Below are positions 49,694-58,709 of a stretch of 64,000 nt of DNA, in pieces. The position numbers were made by a program, and so were the translations under genes. How positions within the stretch are numbered: the first letter of the stretch is position 1; every line of letters begins with the position of its first letter. Where the stretch lies: contig NZ_JAJUOS010000006.1 of NCBI RefSeq assembly GCF_021378075.1, positions 124,001 through 188,000 of the forward strand, given 5' to 3'. Origin of the DNA: Rhodobacter flavimaris. GTDB lineage: Bacteria; Pseudomonadota; Alphaproteobacteria; Rhodobacterales; Rhodobacteraceae. A model generated the notes under the pieces. The model did not search any database, was not told where the DNA came from, and saw only the letters and a program-made list of their open reading frames with translations.

Positions 49694-51480
49694 GCCCGCG
49701 CCTCTTCGATCAGCGGCAGTATGGCGGTCATCCGCGTGCCTTCACCGGGGACCGAGTGCACCTCGAACCGCCCGCCGAATTCAGACAGGATCGCCTGCGA
49801 AATGGCAAGGCCAAGGCCCAGCCCCTCGCTATTGGTTTTGGTCGAGAAGAAGGGCTCGGTCACGCGGGGCAGGTCTTCGGGGGCGATACCTGTGCCGGTG
49901 TCCTCGACGCTCAGATGCACCTCGGCGCCATGCGTAGCGACGATTAGGCGCACCTCGCGCCGGGGCAGCCCCTCGACCGCGTCGAGCGCATTCAAAAGCA
50001 GGTTGAGCAGCACCTGTTCAAGCCGCACGCGCCCCGCCTTGACCCGAATGGGCGCGCCCTCGACCGTCAGATCCGGCACCACCCCCACGGCGCGGGCGCG
50101 CGGCTGCACCAGTTCCAGCGCGCTTTCGGCAACCTGCACGGGGTCGATCTCATCCAGCGTGCCGCTTTCCTTGCGCGAGAAGGACTTGAGATGTTTGATC
50201 GTGCGCTGCATCCGCCGGATCAGGTTGCGCGCGGTCTCGATACGCGGGCCGGTGCGCTCGGGGGTGCGTTCGAGCGAAAGTTCAGCCGCAGCAAGCGTGG
50301 CTTCCATCGCGGCCAGGGGTTGGCTGACCTCATGCACGATGGCGGCGGACATACGGCCAAGCGCGGCCATCTTCTCGGTATGGATCAGGCTTTCCTGCGC
50401 GGCGCGCAGTTCGGCCTCGGTCTGGCGGCGGGCCTCGATCTCGCGGGCGAGCATCCGGGTGCGCTCTTCGACCTTGCGTTCGAGCAGTTCCGACTGGCGC
50501 AGGCGCAGCGCGACAAGCTGGCGGCGCTGGCGCTGGATCTTCGCCATCCCGATGCCAAGCCCCCAGCAAAGCGCCGCCCCCGCCCCCCAGCCAAGTGCGG
50601 CGAAGATCGCGGGCAGGACCGGGGCGGCCGAGATCATGCGCCAATCAGGTCCGAAAGGTGCGCTTTGCGTGCGCAATCGCGACCCTGCCCCGTCAAAGAT
50701 CCAGCCCTGCGCGCCATGCAATAGGGGTTCGTCCACCCGCACCTCGGCTCCGTAATAGGTGCGCTGCGAGGTCAGGCGTGCCACCGCCTCTGGCGAGAGT
50801 GGCTCAAGCGGCTGATAGCGCCATGCGGGTTCGCCCGACAGAAACACGATGCCATCGACATCGGCCACGGCATTGGCCTGCCCCGCCGCGCGCCATGCCT
50901 CTTCCAGCGGGTCGAGGACGACCTTCACGACAACGACCCCCTGCTTGCCCGCATCAAGGTCGATGCGCGCGGCCAGGAAGTAGCCCGGTGTGCCGGTGGT
51001 CACGCCAATGGCGTAAAACCCGCCCGCACCGTTCTCGATCGCCTCGCGGAAATAGGGGCGGAAGCTGTAGTTGTTGCCGACGAAGCTCTCACCCGTATCC
51101 CAGTTCGAGGCTGCGAGCGTCTGCCCTGCGCCATCCATCAGATACAAGTGGCTTGCCCCCGCAAGCCCGGTCACACGCTGCAAATACCGGTTCGCGGCGT
51201 CGATCACGGACGGGTCTTCGGGGTGCAGGATGGCGTCGCGGATGCGGGCATCCTCGCCGGTGACCTTGGGCAGGTAGCGAAAGCGGTCGATCTCGGTCTC
51301 AAGCGCGCGCAGGCTGAGGATCAGGCTTTGTTGCAGCCGCGCGTCAATGTCGGCAATGGCCGCACGCCAGGCCAGTGCGCCCGCGAGGACAGCGACGCAG
51401 CAGATGGTCAGCACGCTTAGCGCAGCGGGCACCCGGCGCAGACGGGACAGGCCGCCCCCGGTTGCCGCGCCCGCCGTCAT
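49690..51480 (-). CDS. DctB-like sensor histidine kinase
   Basis: A 596-aa membrane kinase. One helix lies at about 17-40, then a large periplasmic double-PAS-like sensor domain (ANRYLQRVTGLAGASHLYLM, GNNYSFRPYFREAIENG), typical of DctB. A second helix is near residue 295, followed by a coiled coil. The H-box is AAIVHEVSQPLAAMEATL, with LLNLLLNALDAVEG (N), VEDTGTGIAPEDLPRVTEPF (D/F) and GLGLGLAIS (G). ATG 51480 overlaps the DUF1850 stop. Such sensors bind C4-dicarboxylates or related acids. Confidence 0.92.
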   Translation of the reverse strand: MTAGAATGGGLSRLRRVPAALSVLTICCVAVLAGALAWRAAIADIDARLQQSLILSLRALETEIDRFRYLPKVTGEDARIRDAILHPEDPSVIDAANRYLQRVTGLAGASHLYLMDGAGQTLAASNWDTGESFVGNNYSFRPYFREAIENGAGGFYAIGVTTGTPGYFLAARIDLDAGKQGVVVVKVVLDPLEEAWRAAGQANAVADVDGIVFLSGEPAWRYQPLEPLSPEAVARLTSQRTYYGAEVRVDEPLLHGAQGWIFDGAGSRLRTQSAPFGPDWRMISAAPVLPAIFAALGWGAGAALCWGLGIGMAKIQRQRRQLVALRLRQSELLERKVEERTRMLAREIEARRQTEAELRAAQESLIHTEKMAALGRMSAAIVHEVSQPLAAMEATLAAAELSLERTPERTGPRIETARNLIRRMQRTIKHLKSFSRKESGTLDEIDPVQVAESALELVQPRARAVGVVPDLTVEGAPIRVKAGRVRLEQVLLNLLLNALDAVEGLPRREVRLIVATHGAEVHLSVEDTGTGIAPEDLPRVTEPFFSTKTNSEGLGLGLAISQAILSEFGGRFEVHSVPGEGTRMTAILPLIEEARA

Positions 51481-51839
51481 GGCGCGCAGGGCCGCAGGAC
51501 AAGGGGCTCGGCTTCGGTGGCGCCAAGCGTCACGCAATCGACGCCGCAGAGTTGCCACCCCGAGGGCGTCTTGCCCGAGGCCGCCAGCACCAGTTCACGC
51601 ACCGGCGGTGCCGAGGGTTGCCAGACCCACCAGCCATCCGCAAACACGCCATCGGGGCCGGGTTCCATCCCCGCCCCCGATCCTTTGACCGCCGCCTCGA
51701 TCAGCCGCATCCGCCCATCCTCGACCCGCCAACGCTCGCGCCAGCTTTCCTTCTCGACCGAATGGGTCCATTCGAGGCTGAACTCGCCGCCCGCCGCAAG
51801 GGCAATCGTCATCGCCCCCGCGATCAGGCAGCTGCTCAT
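51477..51839 (-). CDS. DUF1850 protein of the TRAP-TAXI operon
   Basis: A 120-aa protein of DUF1850, a family found almost only beside fused TRAP-TAXI permeases. It has an N-terminal hydrophobic segment (MSSCLIAGAMTIALAAG), then FSLEWTHSVEKESWRERW, MRLIEAAVKGSGAGMEPG and two C-terminal Cys (LCGVDC). It probably acts in the periplasm as an accessory of the transporter. It overlaps the permease gene and the kinase gene by 4 bp each. Confidence 0.88.
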   Translation of the reverse strand: MSSCLIAGAMTIALAAGGEFSLEWTHSVEKESWRERWRVEDGRMRLIEAAVKGSGAGMEPGPDGVFADGWWVWQPSAPPVRELVLAASGKTPSGWQLCGVDCVTLGATEAEPLVLRPCAP

Positions 51840-53923
51840 GCCGGCACCCGGCCCCGGCGCACCCAGAGGAGCGCGCCGAAGAGGATGGCAAGGGCGAAGC
51901 CCATCTCATCGGTCAGGGCCAGCGCCGCGACAAGGCAGAAGGCGCCCGCCATGGCGATCAGCCGCTCCCACACCGCCAGCGGACGGCCAAGCCAGCCGAT
52001 CACCGCCGCGCCCCAAAGCGCCAGCGATAGCACCGCCTTGAGCACGATATAGGCCACAGCCGGGATATAGCCGATCGAAGCTGCCAGCGGCCCGCCGTCT
52101 TGCAGCATCAGGGCCGGGGTATAGACCGCCATGAAGGGCACAACGAAGCCTGCCGCGGCGACCTTGACGGCCTCGAAGCTGATGCGCAGACCGCTTTCCT
52201 TGGCGATCGGGGCGGCGGCAAAGCAGGCCAGCGCCACGGGCGGCGTCAGGTCGGCGAGGATACCGAAGTAGAAGACGAACATATGGCTGACGATCAGCGG
52301 CACACCAAGCGCCAGCAGCGCCGGACCTGCGATCGACGAGGTGATGATGTAGTTCGGGATCGTCGGGATCCCCATCCCCAACACGATACAGGTGATCATC
52401 GTCAGCACGAGCGACAGGAACAGGCTGTTCTCGCCCACGCCCACGATATACTGCCCGAACGTGTTGGCCGCGCCGGTCAGGGTCATCACGCCGATGATCA
52501 CACCCACCAGAGCACAGGCGATACCCACCGGCAGCGCGGTCTTGGCGCCCTCGGCTAGGCTGTCGCGGCACAAAGCCAGCGTCTCGCGCCCGCCTTTCGA
52601 GAAGATATTGACAGCGACCAGCGCCGCCAGCGCGATCAGCACAATATTCAGGCCGAACTTGAAGAAGGCCGCCGCGATCAGGCCAAGGAAGATCCAGAAG
52701 ATCAGCCGCAGCACACCATCGGGCAGGCCAAGTGCGACCGAGCCACCGAGGATCAGCATCCCCGTCAGGGCAAGGCCTACGGTGCCCGCGAAAAGTGGCG
52801 TGTAGCCCGAGAACAGCAGGTAGACGAGCACCGCCAGCGGCAGGATCAGATACCAGCCCTCTTTCAGCGCGGCCATGGCCGAGGGCAGATCCTCGCGCTT
52901 GAGGCCGCGCAGGTTGCGCTTGCCTGCCTCAAGGTGAACCATCCAGAAGACGCCGAGGAAATAGAGGATCGCGGGGATCAGCGCGGCCTTGACGACCTCG
53001 ACATATTCCACGCCAAGCGTCTCGGCCATGACGAATGCCACGGCGCCCATCACCGGCGGCATGATCTGCCCGCCCATCGAGGCGGTGGCCTCGACCCCGC
53101 CTGCGAAGGCAGGGCGGTAGCCGAAGCTTTTCATCAGCGGGATGGTGAATTGCCCAGTGGTGACCACGTTTGCCACGCCCGAACCCGAGATCGTGCCCAT
53201 CAGCCCCGAGGACAGCACCGACACCTTGGCCGCGCCGCCCATCTTGTGACCGACGAGGCCAAGCGAGACATCGGTGAACAGCTTGATCATCCCGGCTTTC
53301 TCAAGGAAGGCGCCGAACAGGATGAAGAGGAAGATATAGGTCGCCGAAACATAGGTCGGGATGCCGTAGATCCCCTCGGTGCCATAGGTCAGGTGCTCGA
53401 TCACCTGCGAAAAATCGTAGCCGCGATGGTCGAGCGGGGCGGGCAGATACTCGCCCCAGAGTGCATAGGACAGGAACAGGCCCGAGATGATAGGCAGCGC
53501 GGGGCCCATCAGTAGCCAGGCCGCGGTGAAGATGGTGACCAGCGCCGCGACGCCAAAGACGATGTCGCGCATCAGCGGATCGCCTGCGCGCATCAGCAAC
53601 TCGGTGAACTCGATCCACTGGTAGGCAGCCACGGCCACGCCGATCCCGGCCAGCGCGTAGGACACCGCCTTCATCGCCGGGCCCCGATGCTTGGCAATCG
53701 CCAAGAGCGGCAGACCAAGGGCCAACAGGAAGCCCACATGGACCGCACGCACGACCTGGCTGGGCAGGTCGATCACATGGGCCGCGACCGAGATTTGAAA
53801 GACAGAGAAGGCAAAGGCCAGCCAGAACAGCCCGCGCCCTTCGAGCGTATCGGGAAAGCTTTCCGCCAGCGGATCGTGCAGCCCGAGGTCATCCTCGGGC
53901 AGGTGATGTTTGGTCTGTTCCAT
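51836..53923 (-). CDS. TRAP transporter fused permease (4TM-12TM), TAXI type
   Basis: A 695-aa fused small and large permease (DctQM) of a TAXI-type TRAP system, with about 16-18 helices. The DctM-like core shows LMGTISGSGVANVVTTGQFT, ASMGGQIMPPVMGAVAFVMA, GMGIPTIPNYIITSSIAGPAL and GILADLTPPVALACFAAAPI. It imports an unknown organic acid with Na+ or H+. ATG 53923 (MEQTKHHLPE) follows GGGAGG with good spacing and is preferred over the ATG at 53938. It overlaps the DUF1850 gene. Confidence 0.95.
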   Translation of the reverse strand: MEQTKHHLPEDDLGLHDPLAESFPDTLEGRGLFWLAFAFSVFQISVAAHVIDLPSQVVRAVHVGFLLALGLPLLAIAKHRGPAMKAVSYALAGIGVAVAAYQWIEFTELLMRAGDPLMRDIVFGVAALVTIFTAAWLLMGPALPIISGLFLSYALWGEYLPAPLDHRGYDFSQVIEHLTYGTEGIYGIPTYVSATYIFLFILFGAFLEKAGMIKLFTDVSLGLVGHKMGGAAKVSVLSSGLMGTISGSGVANVVTTGQFTIPLMKSFGYRPAFAGGVEATASMGGQIMPPVMGAVAFVMAETLGVEYVEVVKAALIPAILYFLGVFWMVHLEAGKRNLRGLKREDLPSAMAALKEGWYLILPLAVLVYLLFSGYTPLFAGTVGLALTGMLILGGSVALGLPDGVLRLIFWIFLGLIAAAFFKFGLNIVLIALAALVAVNIFSKGGRETLALCRDSLAEGAKTALPVGIACALVGVIIGVMTLTGAANTFGQYIVGVGENSLFLSLVLTMITCIVLGMGIPTIPNYIITSSIAGPALLALGVPLIVSHMFVFYFGILADLTPPVALACFAAAPIAKESGLRISFEAVKVAAAGFVVPFMAVYTPALMLQDGGPLAASIGYIPAVAYIVLKAVLSLALWGAAVIGWLGRPLAVWERLIAMAGAFCLVAALALTDEMGFALAILFGALLWVRRGRVPA

Positions 53924-53988
53924 GATGTCCTCCCCCATGGGTAGCGGCCCGGCTGACCGGACCGCCCCCGTGCCCCTTCAGGCAGTGC

Positions 53989-54936
53989 TCAGAGCAAACC
54001 TTGCTCTTTGTAGAAGCGCTCGGCGCCCGGGTGCAGCGGGATGGGCGAGCCCTTGACCGCGCTTTCCAGGCTGATGCCGCCGGCAGCGCTATGCGCGGCC
54101 TTGAGGGTGTCGAGGTTCTCGAACATCAGCTTGGTCATCTGGTAGGCGACCTCGTCCGACACTTCTTCGTGCGTGACTAGGAAGTTCACGACGGCAACGG
54201 TCGGCACGTCGGCGGCCTGGCCTTCGTAGGTGCCGGCCGGGATGGAGCTGGCGATATAGGGCGCGCCCAGGCTTTCGGCCACTTCGTCCGGGACCGACAG
54301 GAAGGTGATCGGCTGCGAGGTCGCCAGATCCTTCAGCGCCGCGTTGCCCAGACCCGAGGATTGCAGCGTCGCATCCAGCTGGCGGTTCTTCATCAGTTCA
54401 ACCGATTCCGCGAAGGGCAGGTATTCGAGCTTGCCCAGATCCTCGTAGCTCATGCCCGAGGCGCCAAAGATCGCGCGGGCGTTCAGCTCGGTGCCCGATT
54501 TGGCCGCGCCGACCGAGAGGCTCTTGCCCTTGAGGTCCGCAACCGTGGTCGCGCCGGTTTCCGACAGCGCGGCGATCTGGATCACGTTGGGATAGATCGC
54601 GGCAATGGCGCGCAGCTTGCTCAGCGGCTCCTTGAAGCCCGCGTCGGCATTGCCTTCCCAGGCATATTTGACCGAGTCGCCCAGTGCGAAGGCCAGCTCG
54701 CCCTTGCCCTGTTGCAGCAGGTTCAGGTTCTCGACCGAGGCCTTGGTCGATTGCACCTGGGTGCGCGCGCCCTCGATGCCCTTGGCGTAGATATCCGACA
54801 GCGCCACGCCGAGCGGGTAATAGACCCCCGAAGTGCCGCCCGTCAGAATATTGATGAATTCGCTGGCCTGTGCGACCGGCGCCGAAACCGCGATGGCCCC
54901 GGCGACAACGGCGCCGAGCTTCAAGTTGTGGAACAT
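53989..54936 (-). CDS. TAXI family TRAP substrate-binding protein
   Basis: A 315-aa periplasmic binding protein. The signal peptide (FHNLKLGAVVAGAIAVSAPVAQA) is followed by FINILTGGTSGVYYPLGVAL, the TAXI hallmark. SVGAAKSGTELNARAIFGAS and an LPFAESVELMKNRQLDA segment follow. It supplies the fused permease 65 bp downstream. Two ATGs follow GGAGG; the second (54936) has the 5-nt spacing also seen in the permease gene. The ligand is unknown; TAXI proteins have been linked to glutamate, glutarate and related compounds. Confidence 0.94.
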   Translation of the reverse strand: MFHNLKLGAVVAGAIAVSAPVAQASEFINILTGGTSGVYYPLGVALSDIYAKGIEGARTQVQSTKASVENLNLLQQGKGELAFALGDSVKYAWEGNADAGFKEPLSKLRAIAAIYPNVIQIAALSETGATTVADLKGKSLSVGAAKSGTELNARAIFGASGMSYEDLGKLEYLPFAESVELMKNRQLDATLQSSGLGNAALKDLATSQPITFLSVPDEVAESLGAPYIASSIPAGTYEGQAADVPTVAVVNFLVTHEEVSDEVAYQMTKLMFENLDTLKAAHSAAGGISLESAVKGSPIPLHPGAERFYKEQGLL

Positions 54937-55110
54937 CATGTCCTCCCAATGCATATTCCCCGCCTCCCGCGGGGCTGTGCAACAGGGTGAGGGCAAAGCG
55001 CCCGCGATCAAACCTCTTTCGGGAATACCGGGCCAGATTCGTGGCAGCTTCCCGCCCCGGCTCTGGCCGGTTTCCGCCACACGCGGGAATTTCGATTTTC
55101 TGTCAGACCC

Positions 55111-55980
55111 TTAGCGAACGCGCAGCCGGGCGCCCTCGGCACCTTTGGGCGCGAGGTTGGCAATCCCGATCAGGACCAGAACGACAAGGTTCATCACCAC
55201 CGCATAGATCAGGCCCGGAATCGACAGCTCAGGCGATTTGAGCAGGGTGCCCGCGACAAAGATCGTGACGGCGACGTTTTGCAGCGACACCTCGGTCATG
55301 ATCGTGCGGGTCGCTGCCGGCTCAAGGCGCAGCCCGCGCCCGGCGATGAAGGCGAGAGCGGGCGCCACCACCGCCAGGGTCACGACCGCCATGCCGGTCT
55401 CGGCGAAGGCACGCTGCATCGCGCCCCAGTTCTGCGCGAAAGTGGCCAGCACCATCAGGACAAACAGCAGCTTGGCCAGCGGATCGACGACGCGCACCAG
55501 CCTTGCCACCAGACGCGGCGCGAAATGGGCCAGCCCCATCCCCAGCAGCATCGGCACGATCGCCACCGCCGACATGCCAAGCGAGATCTTCAGCAGGCTG
55601 GCGGGTTGCGGCGCGGCGACACCCGCCGCCACCAGCACCAGCGGCAGGGTGATCGGCGCCAGAAGGCTCGTGCTCAGCGTCATCGCGACGGACAGGCCCA
55701 CCTTGCCCCGCGCGAGATGCGTGGCGTAGTTCGAGGTCACCCCGCCGGGCGACGCCGCAACCAGCATCAGCCCCGCCATCAGCATCGGCGACAGACCAAA
55801 GAGGCTGCCGATCACAAAGGCCAGCAACGGCAGCCCGAGCACCTGCAACGCCAGCCCCGCGCCATAGGCGGGCGAGCCGCGCAGCGCGCCGGTGATATCG
55901 CGCAGCGCAAGGCGCAGCCCCAGCGAAAACATCAGGATCATCATCGCCACCGGCAAGAAGGCCGCAAGGATCGCCGTCAT
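55111..55980 (-). CDS. bile acid:sodium symporter (BASS) family transporter
   Basis: A 289-aa permease with about nine to ten helices. BASS fingerprints are PMLMAGLMLVAASPGGVTSN, LSTSLLAPITLPL and the second half around TEVSLQNVAVTIFVAGTL, which hold the crossing helices and Na+ sites. Bacterial members transport organic anions such as pantoate or other carboxylates; the name does not imply bile acids. GGGAG precedes ATG 55980. It is not clearly part of the TRAP operon (174-bp gap). Confidence 0.88.
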   Translation of the reverse strand: MTAILAAFLPVAMMILMFSLGLRLALRDITGALRGSPAYGAGLALQVLGLPLLAFVIGSLFGLSPMLMAGLMLVAASPGGVTSNYATHLARGKVGLSVAMTLSTSLLAPITLPLVLVAAGVAAPQPASLLKISLGMSAVAIVPMLLGMGLAHFAPRLVARLVRVVDPLAKLLFVLMVLATFAQNWGAMQRAFAETGMAVVTLAVVAPALAFIAGRGLRLEPAATRTIMTEVSLQNVAVTIFVAGTLLKSPELSIPGLIYAVVMNLVVLVLIGIANLAPKGAEGARLRVR

Positions 55981-56031
55981 TGGAAACTCCCGTTCTTTCG
56001 TTCTGGATGCCTTGCGCCGCGCCGCGCGTCC

Positions 56032-56045
56032 CTGATCAAAGTCAA
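56032..56045. promoter_or_regulatory. FNR/NnrR-type box upstream of the sco1-tlpA pair
   Basis: CTGAT-CAAA-GTCAA matches the TTGAT-N4-RTCAA dyad of the CRP/FNR family with one mismatch. It lies 56-69 bp before the SCO1 start. Oxygen- or NO-responsive control of a copper-assembly gene next to nos genes would be expected. Confidence 0.5.
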
Positions 56046-56100
56046 GGTTACGCGCGGCGCCGGGGGGTAGGGTCCGCCCATCACTACGAGGACATGGCCC

Positions 56101-56721
56101 ATGATCACCCGCCGCTTGCTCATCGCTTCCACCGCGCTTTTGCCGCTTATGGCCCGGGCCGGGTTTGCCCAGGATGGGCACGCCGATCTGGAACCCGAGG
56201 CCGATGCCGGCATGGCGCAGGAGATGCCGCGCCGCTACATGATGGAAGACCTCTACGGCAACGTCATGACCAACGAGGAATTCGCGGGAAAATACGTGCT
56301 CATCTACTTTGGTTACACCGGGTGCCCCGATGTCTGCCCGACCTCGCTGTCTACCATGGCGGATGCGCTCGATATTCTGGGCGAGGACGCCACGCAGGTC
56401 ACGCCGATCTTCGTCACCGTCGACCCCGAACGCGATACCGCCAAGCTGATGCGCGAGTACCTTGCCTTTTTCGACGAACGGATCGAGGGCCTGCGCGGCC
56501 CGAAGGCCTATACCGATCACATGGTCAAGACCTTCAACGCGCGCTACGAAAAGCACATCCCCGATCCCGCGCAGCCTGACCGCTACTCGATCGACCATAC
56601 CGCCTCGATCGCCTTCCTCGACCCGGTGGGCATGCTGATCAAACGCTACCCCCACGGCACCAGCGCCGAGGATATGGCCAACGACATGCGCGCGATCATG
56701 GCCGAGGCCCCGGTGAAATGA
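56101..56721 (+). CDS. SCO1/SenC family copper chaperone
   Basis: A 206-aa periplasmic thioredoxin-fold protein (signal MITRRLLIASTALLPLMARAGFA). The copper site is GYTGCPDVCP (Cys75, Cys79) with His166 in SIDHTASIAFLDP. VTVDPERDT is the SCO signature. SCO proteins load or reduce CuA in cytochrome oxidase and, in some denitrifiers, in nitrous oxide reductase. The place beside nos genes and behind an FNR-type box favours a role in NosZ assembly. It overlaps the next gene by 4 bp. Confidence 0.93.
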   Translation: MITRRLLIASTALLPLMARAGFAQDGHADLEPEADAGMAQEMPRRYMMEDLYGNVMTNEEFAGKYVLIYFGYTGCPDVCPTSLSTMADALDILGEDATQVTPIFVTVDPERDTAKLMREYLAFFDERIEGLRGPKAYTDHMVKTFNARYEKHIPDPAQPDRYSIDHTASIAFLDPVGMLIKRYPHGTSAEDMANDMRAIMAEAPVK

Positions 56722-57263
56722 TGCGAACGACGCGGCGCAGGGTTCTGGCGGGCTTGGGTGCTGCACTGGCGCTGCCCGGCATCCTGCGCGCCGAGGAGGC
56801 CTTTGCCCCGCCCGCAGCGACCCTGACGCGCGCGGCTACCCCGCCGCGCGATGCAACTGCGCTGATCATGCAGGACGGCGATGGGGCCGTGCAATCGCTG
56901 ACCGAGTTTACAGGCAAGATCGTGGTGCTGAACCTCTGGGGGCCGTGGTGCGTGCCGTGTCGGCGCGAGATGCCCTCGGTCGCGCGGCTTGCCGCGGCGC
57001 TTGATCCCGCGCGCGGTGTCGTGCTGCCGCTGGCCTTCGACTGGCGCGGCGCGAACGCGGTGCGGCGGTTCTACCGGGAAACGGGCATCACCAACCTGCC
57101 GGTGCTGATGGGCGATGGCGACAACCTGAAAGCCGTACTGGGGTTCGAGAACCTGCCTACGACAGCAATTCTCGACCGCTCGGGCCGGATGATCGAACAG
57201 GTCGAGGGCGAGGCGCGATGGGACGACCCGGCCACGCTCGACTGGCTGATGGGCCTGGCCTGA
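56718..57263 (+). CDS. TlpA-like periplasmic thiol-disulfide oxidoreductase
   Basis: A 181-aa thioredoxin-fold protein exported by a twin-arginine-like leader (MRTTRRRVLAGLGAALALP). The active site is LWGPWCVPCRREMPS with Cys78 and Cys81; the cis-Pro region is NLPTTAILDRSG. TlpA proteins reduce the Cys of SCO1 and CuA apo-proteins. Coupled translation with SCO1 and the convergent nos operon support a copper-centre assembly role. A hairpin lies in the 45-bp gap to nosY. Confidence 0.92.
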   Translation: MMRTTRRRVLAGLGAALALPGILRAEEAFAPPAATLTRAATPPRDATALIMQDGDGAVQSLTEFTGKIVVLNLWGPWCVPCRREMPSVARLAAALDPARGVVLPLAFDWRGANAVRRFYRETGITNLPVLMGDGDNLKAVLGFENLPTTAILDRSGRMIEQVEGEARWDDPATLDWLMGLA

Positions 57264-57283
57264 ACTCCCCCGAAACGAAAACT

Positions 57284-57301
57284 GCCGCCCTAGGGGGCGG
57301 C
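57284..57301. terminator. terminator between the tlpA-like gene and nosY
   Basis: GCCGCCC-TAGG-GGGCGGC. In the nosY sense AGTTTTCGTTT follows, a good terminator; in the other sense GTTCTTCT is weaker. Confidence 0.75.
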
Positions 57302-57308
57302 GTTCTTC

Positions 57309-58208
57309 TCAGACCAGATCCCCGCGCGAGAACCGCCAGTATCCCAAGCCCGCAAGGGCCGCACCAAGCGCTGTCGGATAGGCCATCGCCCAGGCGACAT
57401 AGCCCGCCACCCCGAAGTGATCGAGGATCACGTAAGAGGCCGGCCCCAGCAGGATCAGCTGTGGGTCGAACAGGATCATCGACGCCGTGCGGAAGCTCTG
57501 CAGCGGGTTGGCCAGCGCGATGCCGATGACGAAATCGGGCACGAAGCGTTGCTGGATCAGGATCGACAGCAGCAGCAGGTCAAGAAACGCCACCAGTGTC
57601 AGCCAGATCAACAGGCTCGCACCAAGCGCGACCTCGGTCGAGCGCGATACCGACGAGATCAGGAAACCGATCCCGAGGAAACAGGTCGCGAGCGCCGCAA
57701 CAAGCCCGGAATAAAGGCCGACATGGCGCCAGGGCACCTCATGCCCCATCACCGCGCCATAGACCGCCGCGATGGCCAGCGCCGCCGCGATCGGTGCCAG
57801 CACCAGCATCAGCCGCGCAACAAAGCGCCCCCAATACCAGGTGCGCAGCGAGACCGGGAAGGCCAGCATATATTCGAGGTTACCCGCCTCGCGATCGCCC
57901 ACCATAGAGCGCGCGGTGGTCACAACAATGAACAGCGGCAGCACCGCCATCATGATCTGGATATAGGTCACCAAGAGCCGCGAAAGCCCGGTGAAACCGA
58001 GCACGCGGCTTTCCGAAATACCGGTGGTGATCAACAGCAGCATCAGGCCGATGGCCACGACGGAATAGAAATGGAACCAGCGCGAGCGCAACGACTCGGA
58101 GAGCTCAAGCCGCAGCATCAGGCCAAGCCCGGTGCGCGGCGTCGCGGCCGGATCACGGCGCGAGGTGGCTGCCTCGCGCAAGAGGGGTTCGGGGGTCATC
58201 GCGTTCAT
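57309..58208 (-). CDS. nosY: NosY, membrane subunit of the NosFY ABC transporter
   Basis: A 299-aa ABC-2-type permease with six helices (RWFHFYSVVAIGLMLLLITT, then TYIQIMMAVLPLFIVVTTA and onwards). The cytosolic signature VGDREAGNLEYMLAFPVSLRTWYWGR is typical of NosY. With NosF and NosD it forms the NosDFY complex, which energises copper-sulfur cluster assembly of N2O reductase. The start 58208 overlaps the nosL stop (ATGA). In this operon nosL precedes nosY, the reverse of the usual order. Confidence 0.94.
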   Translation of the reverse strand: MNAMTPEPLLREAATSRRDPAATPRTGLGLMLRLELSESLRSRWFHFYSVVAIGLMLLLITTGISESRVLGFTGLSRLLVTYIQIMMAVLPLFIVVTTARSMVGDREAGNLEYMLAFPVSLRTWYWGRFVARLMLVLAPIAAALAIAAVYGAVMGHEVPWRHVGLYSGLVAALATCFLGIGFLISSVSRSTEVALGASLLIWLTLVAFLDLLLLSILIQQRFVPDFVIGIALANPLQSFRTASMILFDPQLILLGPASYVILDHFGVAGYVAWAMAYPTALGAALAGLGYWRFSRGDLV

Positions 58209-58708
58209 CCTTGGTGTCCTTCCCCATCCGCACCCGGTACGCAGCGCCAAGTCAACCCGCGTTTAAGCACCTCGGTCCTCATTGTGGCATAATCGACCGT
58301 GTCCGAGGCCGGATGGCGCACCGCCGCGTAGCCGTAATCCATGGGCGAAACCACGCCCGCGCGGTAATAGGCCTGCCGCGCATCCATCCAGGCATCGCCC
58401 TTGGTGCCGCTGTCGTAATCCATCACCCAGAACTCGACATCGGGCGCGTCTTTCCAGGGCTGTTCTTCAAGCCAATGCACCGCATCGCCGATATCGTCGA
58501 ACTTCACCAGCTTGCGGTCCGGCCCGCCGCGGATCTCCGACGCGTATTGCGGCTCGGAGATGATCATGCCGCAAATCTCGCAGGTCTCGCGACCCCAACG
58601 GATCGGCTCGGGGCCCTCGGATTGCGGCTTGCAGGCGGCCAGAAGCGGCGCTGCGGCCAGAAGCGCGATCATCTGGCGGCGGGAGGGGCCATGGCAACCT
58701 CTGCACAT
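58205..58708 (-). CDS. nosL: NosL copper-binding lipoprotein
   Basis: A 167-aa outer-face lipoprotein with lipobox LLAAC (Cys26). The NosL Cu(I) site is CEICGM (Cys43, Cys46, Met48), and EPQYASEIRGGPDRKLVKFDD and DYDSGTKGDAWMDARQAYY follow. NosL receives copper and passes it to NosD/NosZ for CuZ assembly. It starts 1 bp after the nosF stop and overlaps nosY. An extra CRGC motif at the N-terminus precedes the signal helix. Confidence 0.95.
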   Translation of the reverse strand: MCRGCHGPSRRQMIALLAAAPLLAACKPQSEGPEPIRWGRETCEICGMIISEPQYASEIRGGPDRKLVKFDDIGDAVHWLEEQPWKDAPDVEFWVMDYDSGTKGDAWMDARQAYYRAGVVSPMDYGYAAVRHPASDTVDYATMRTEVLKRGLTWRCVPGADGEGHQG

Positions 58709-58709
58709 C

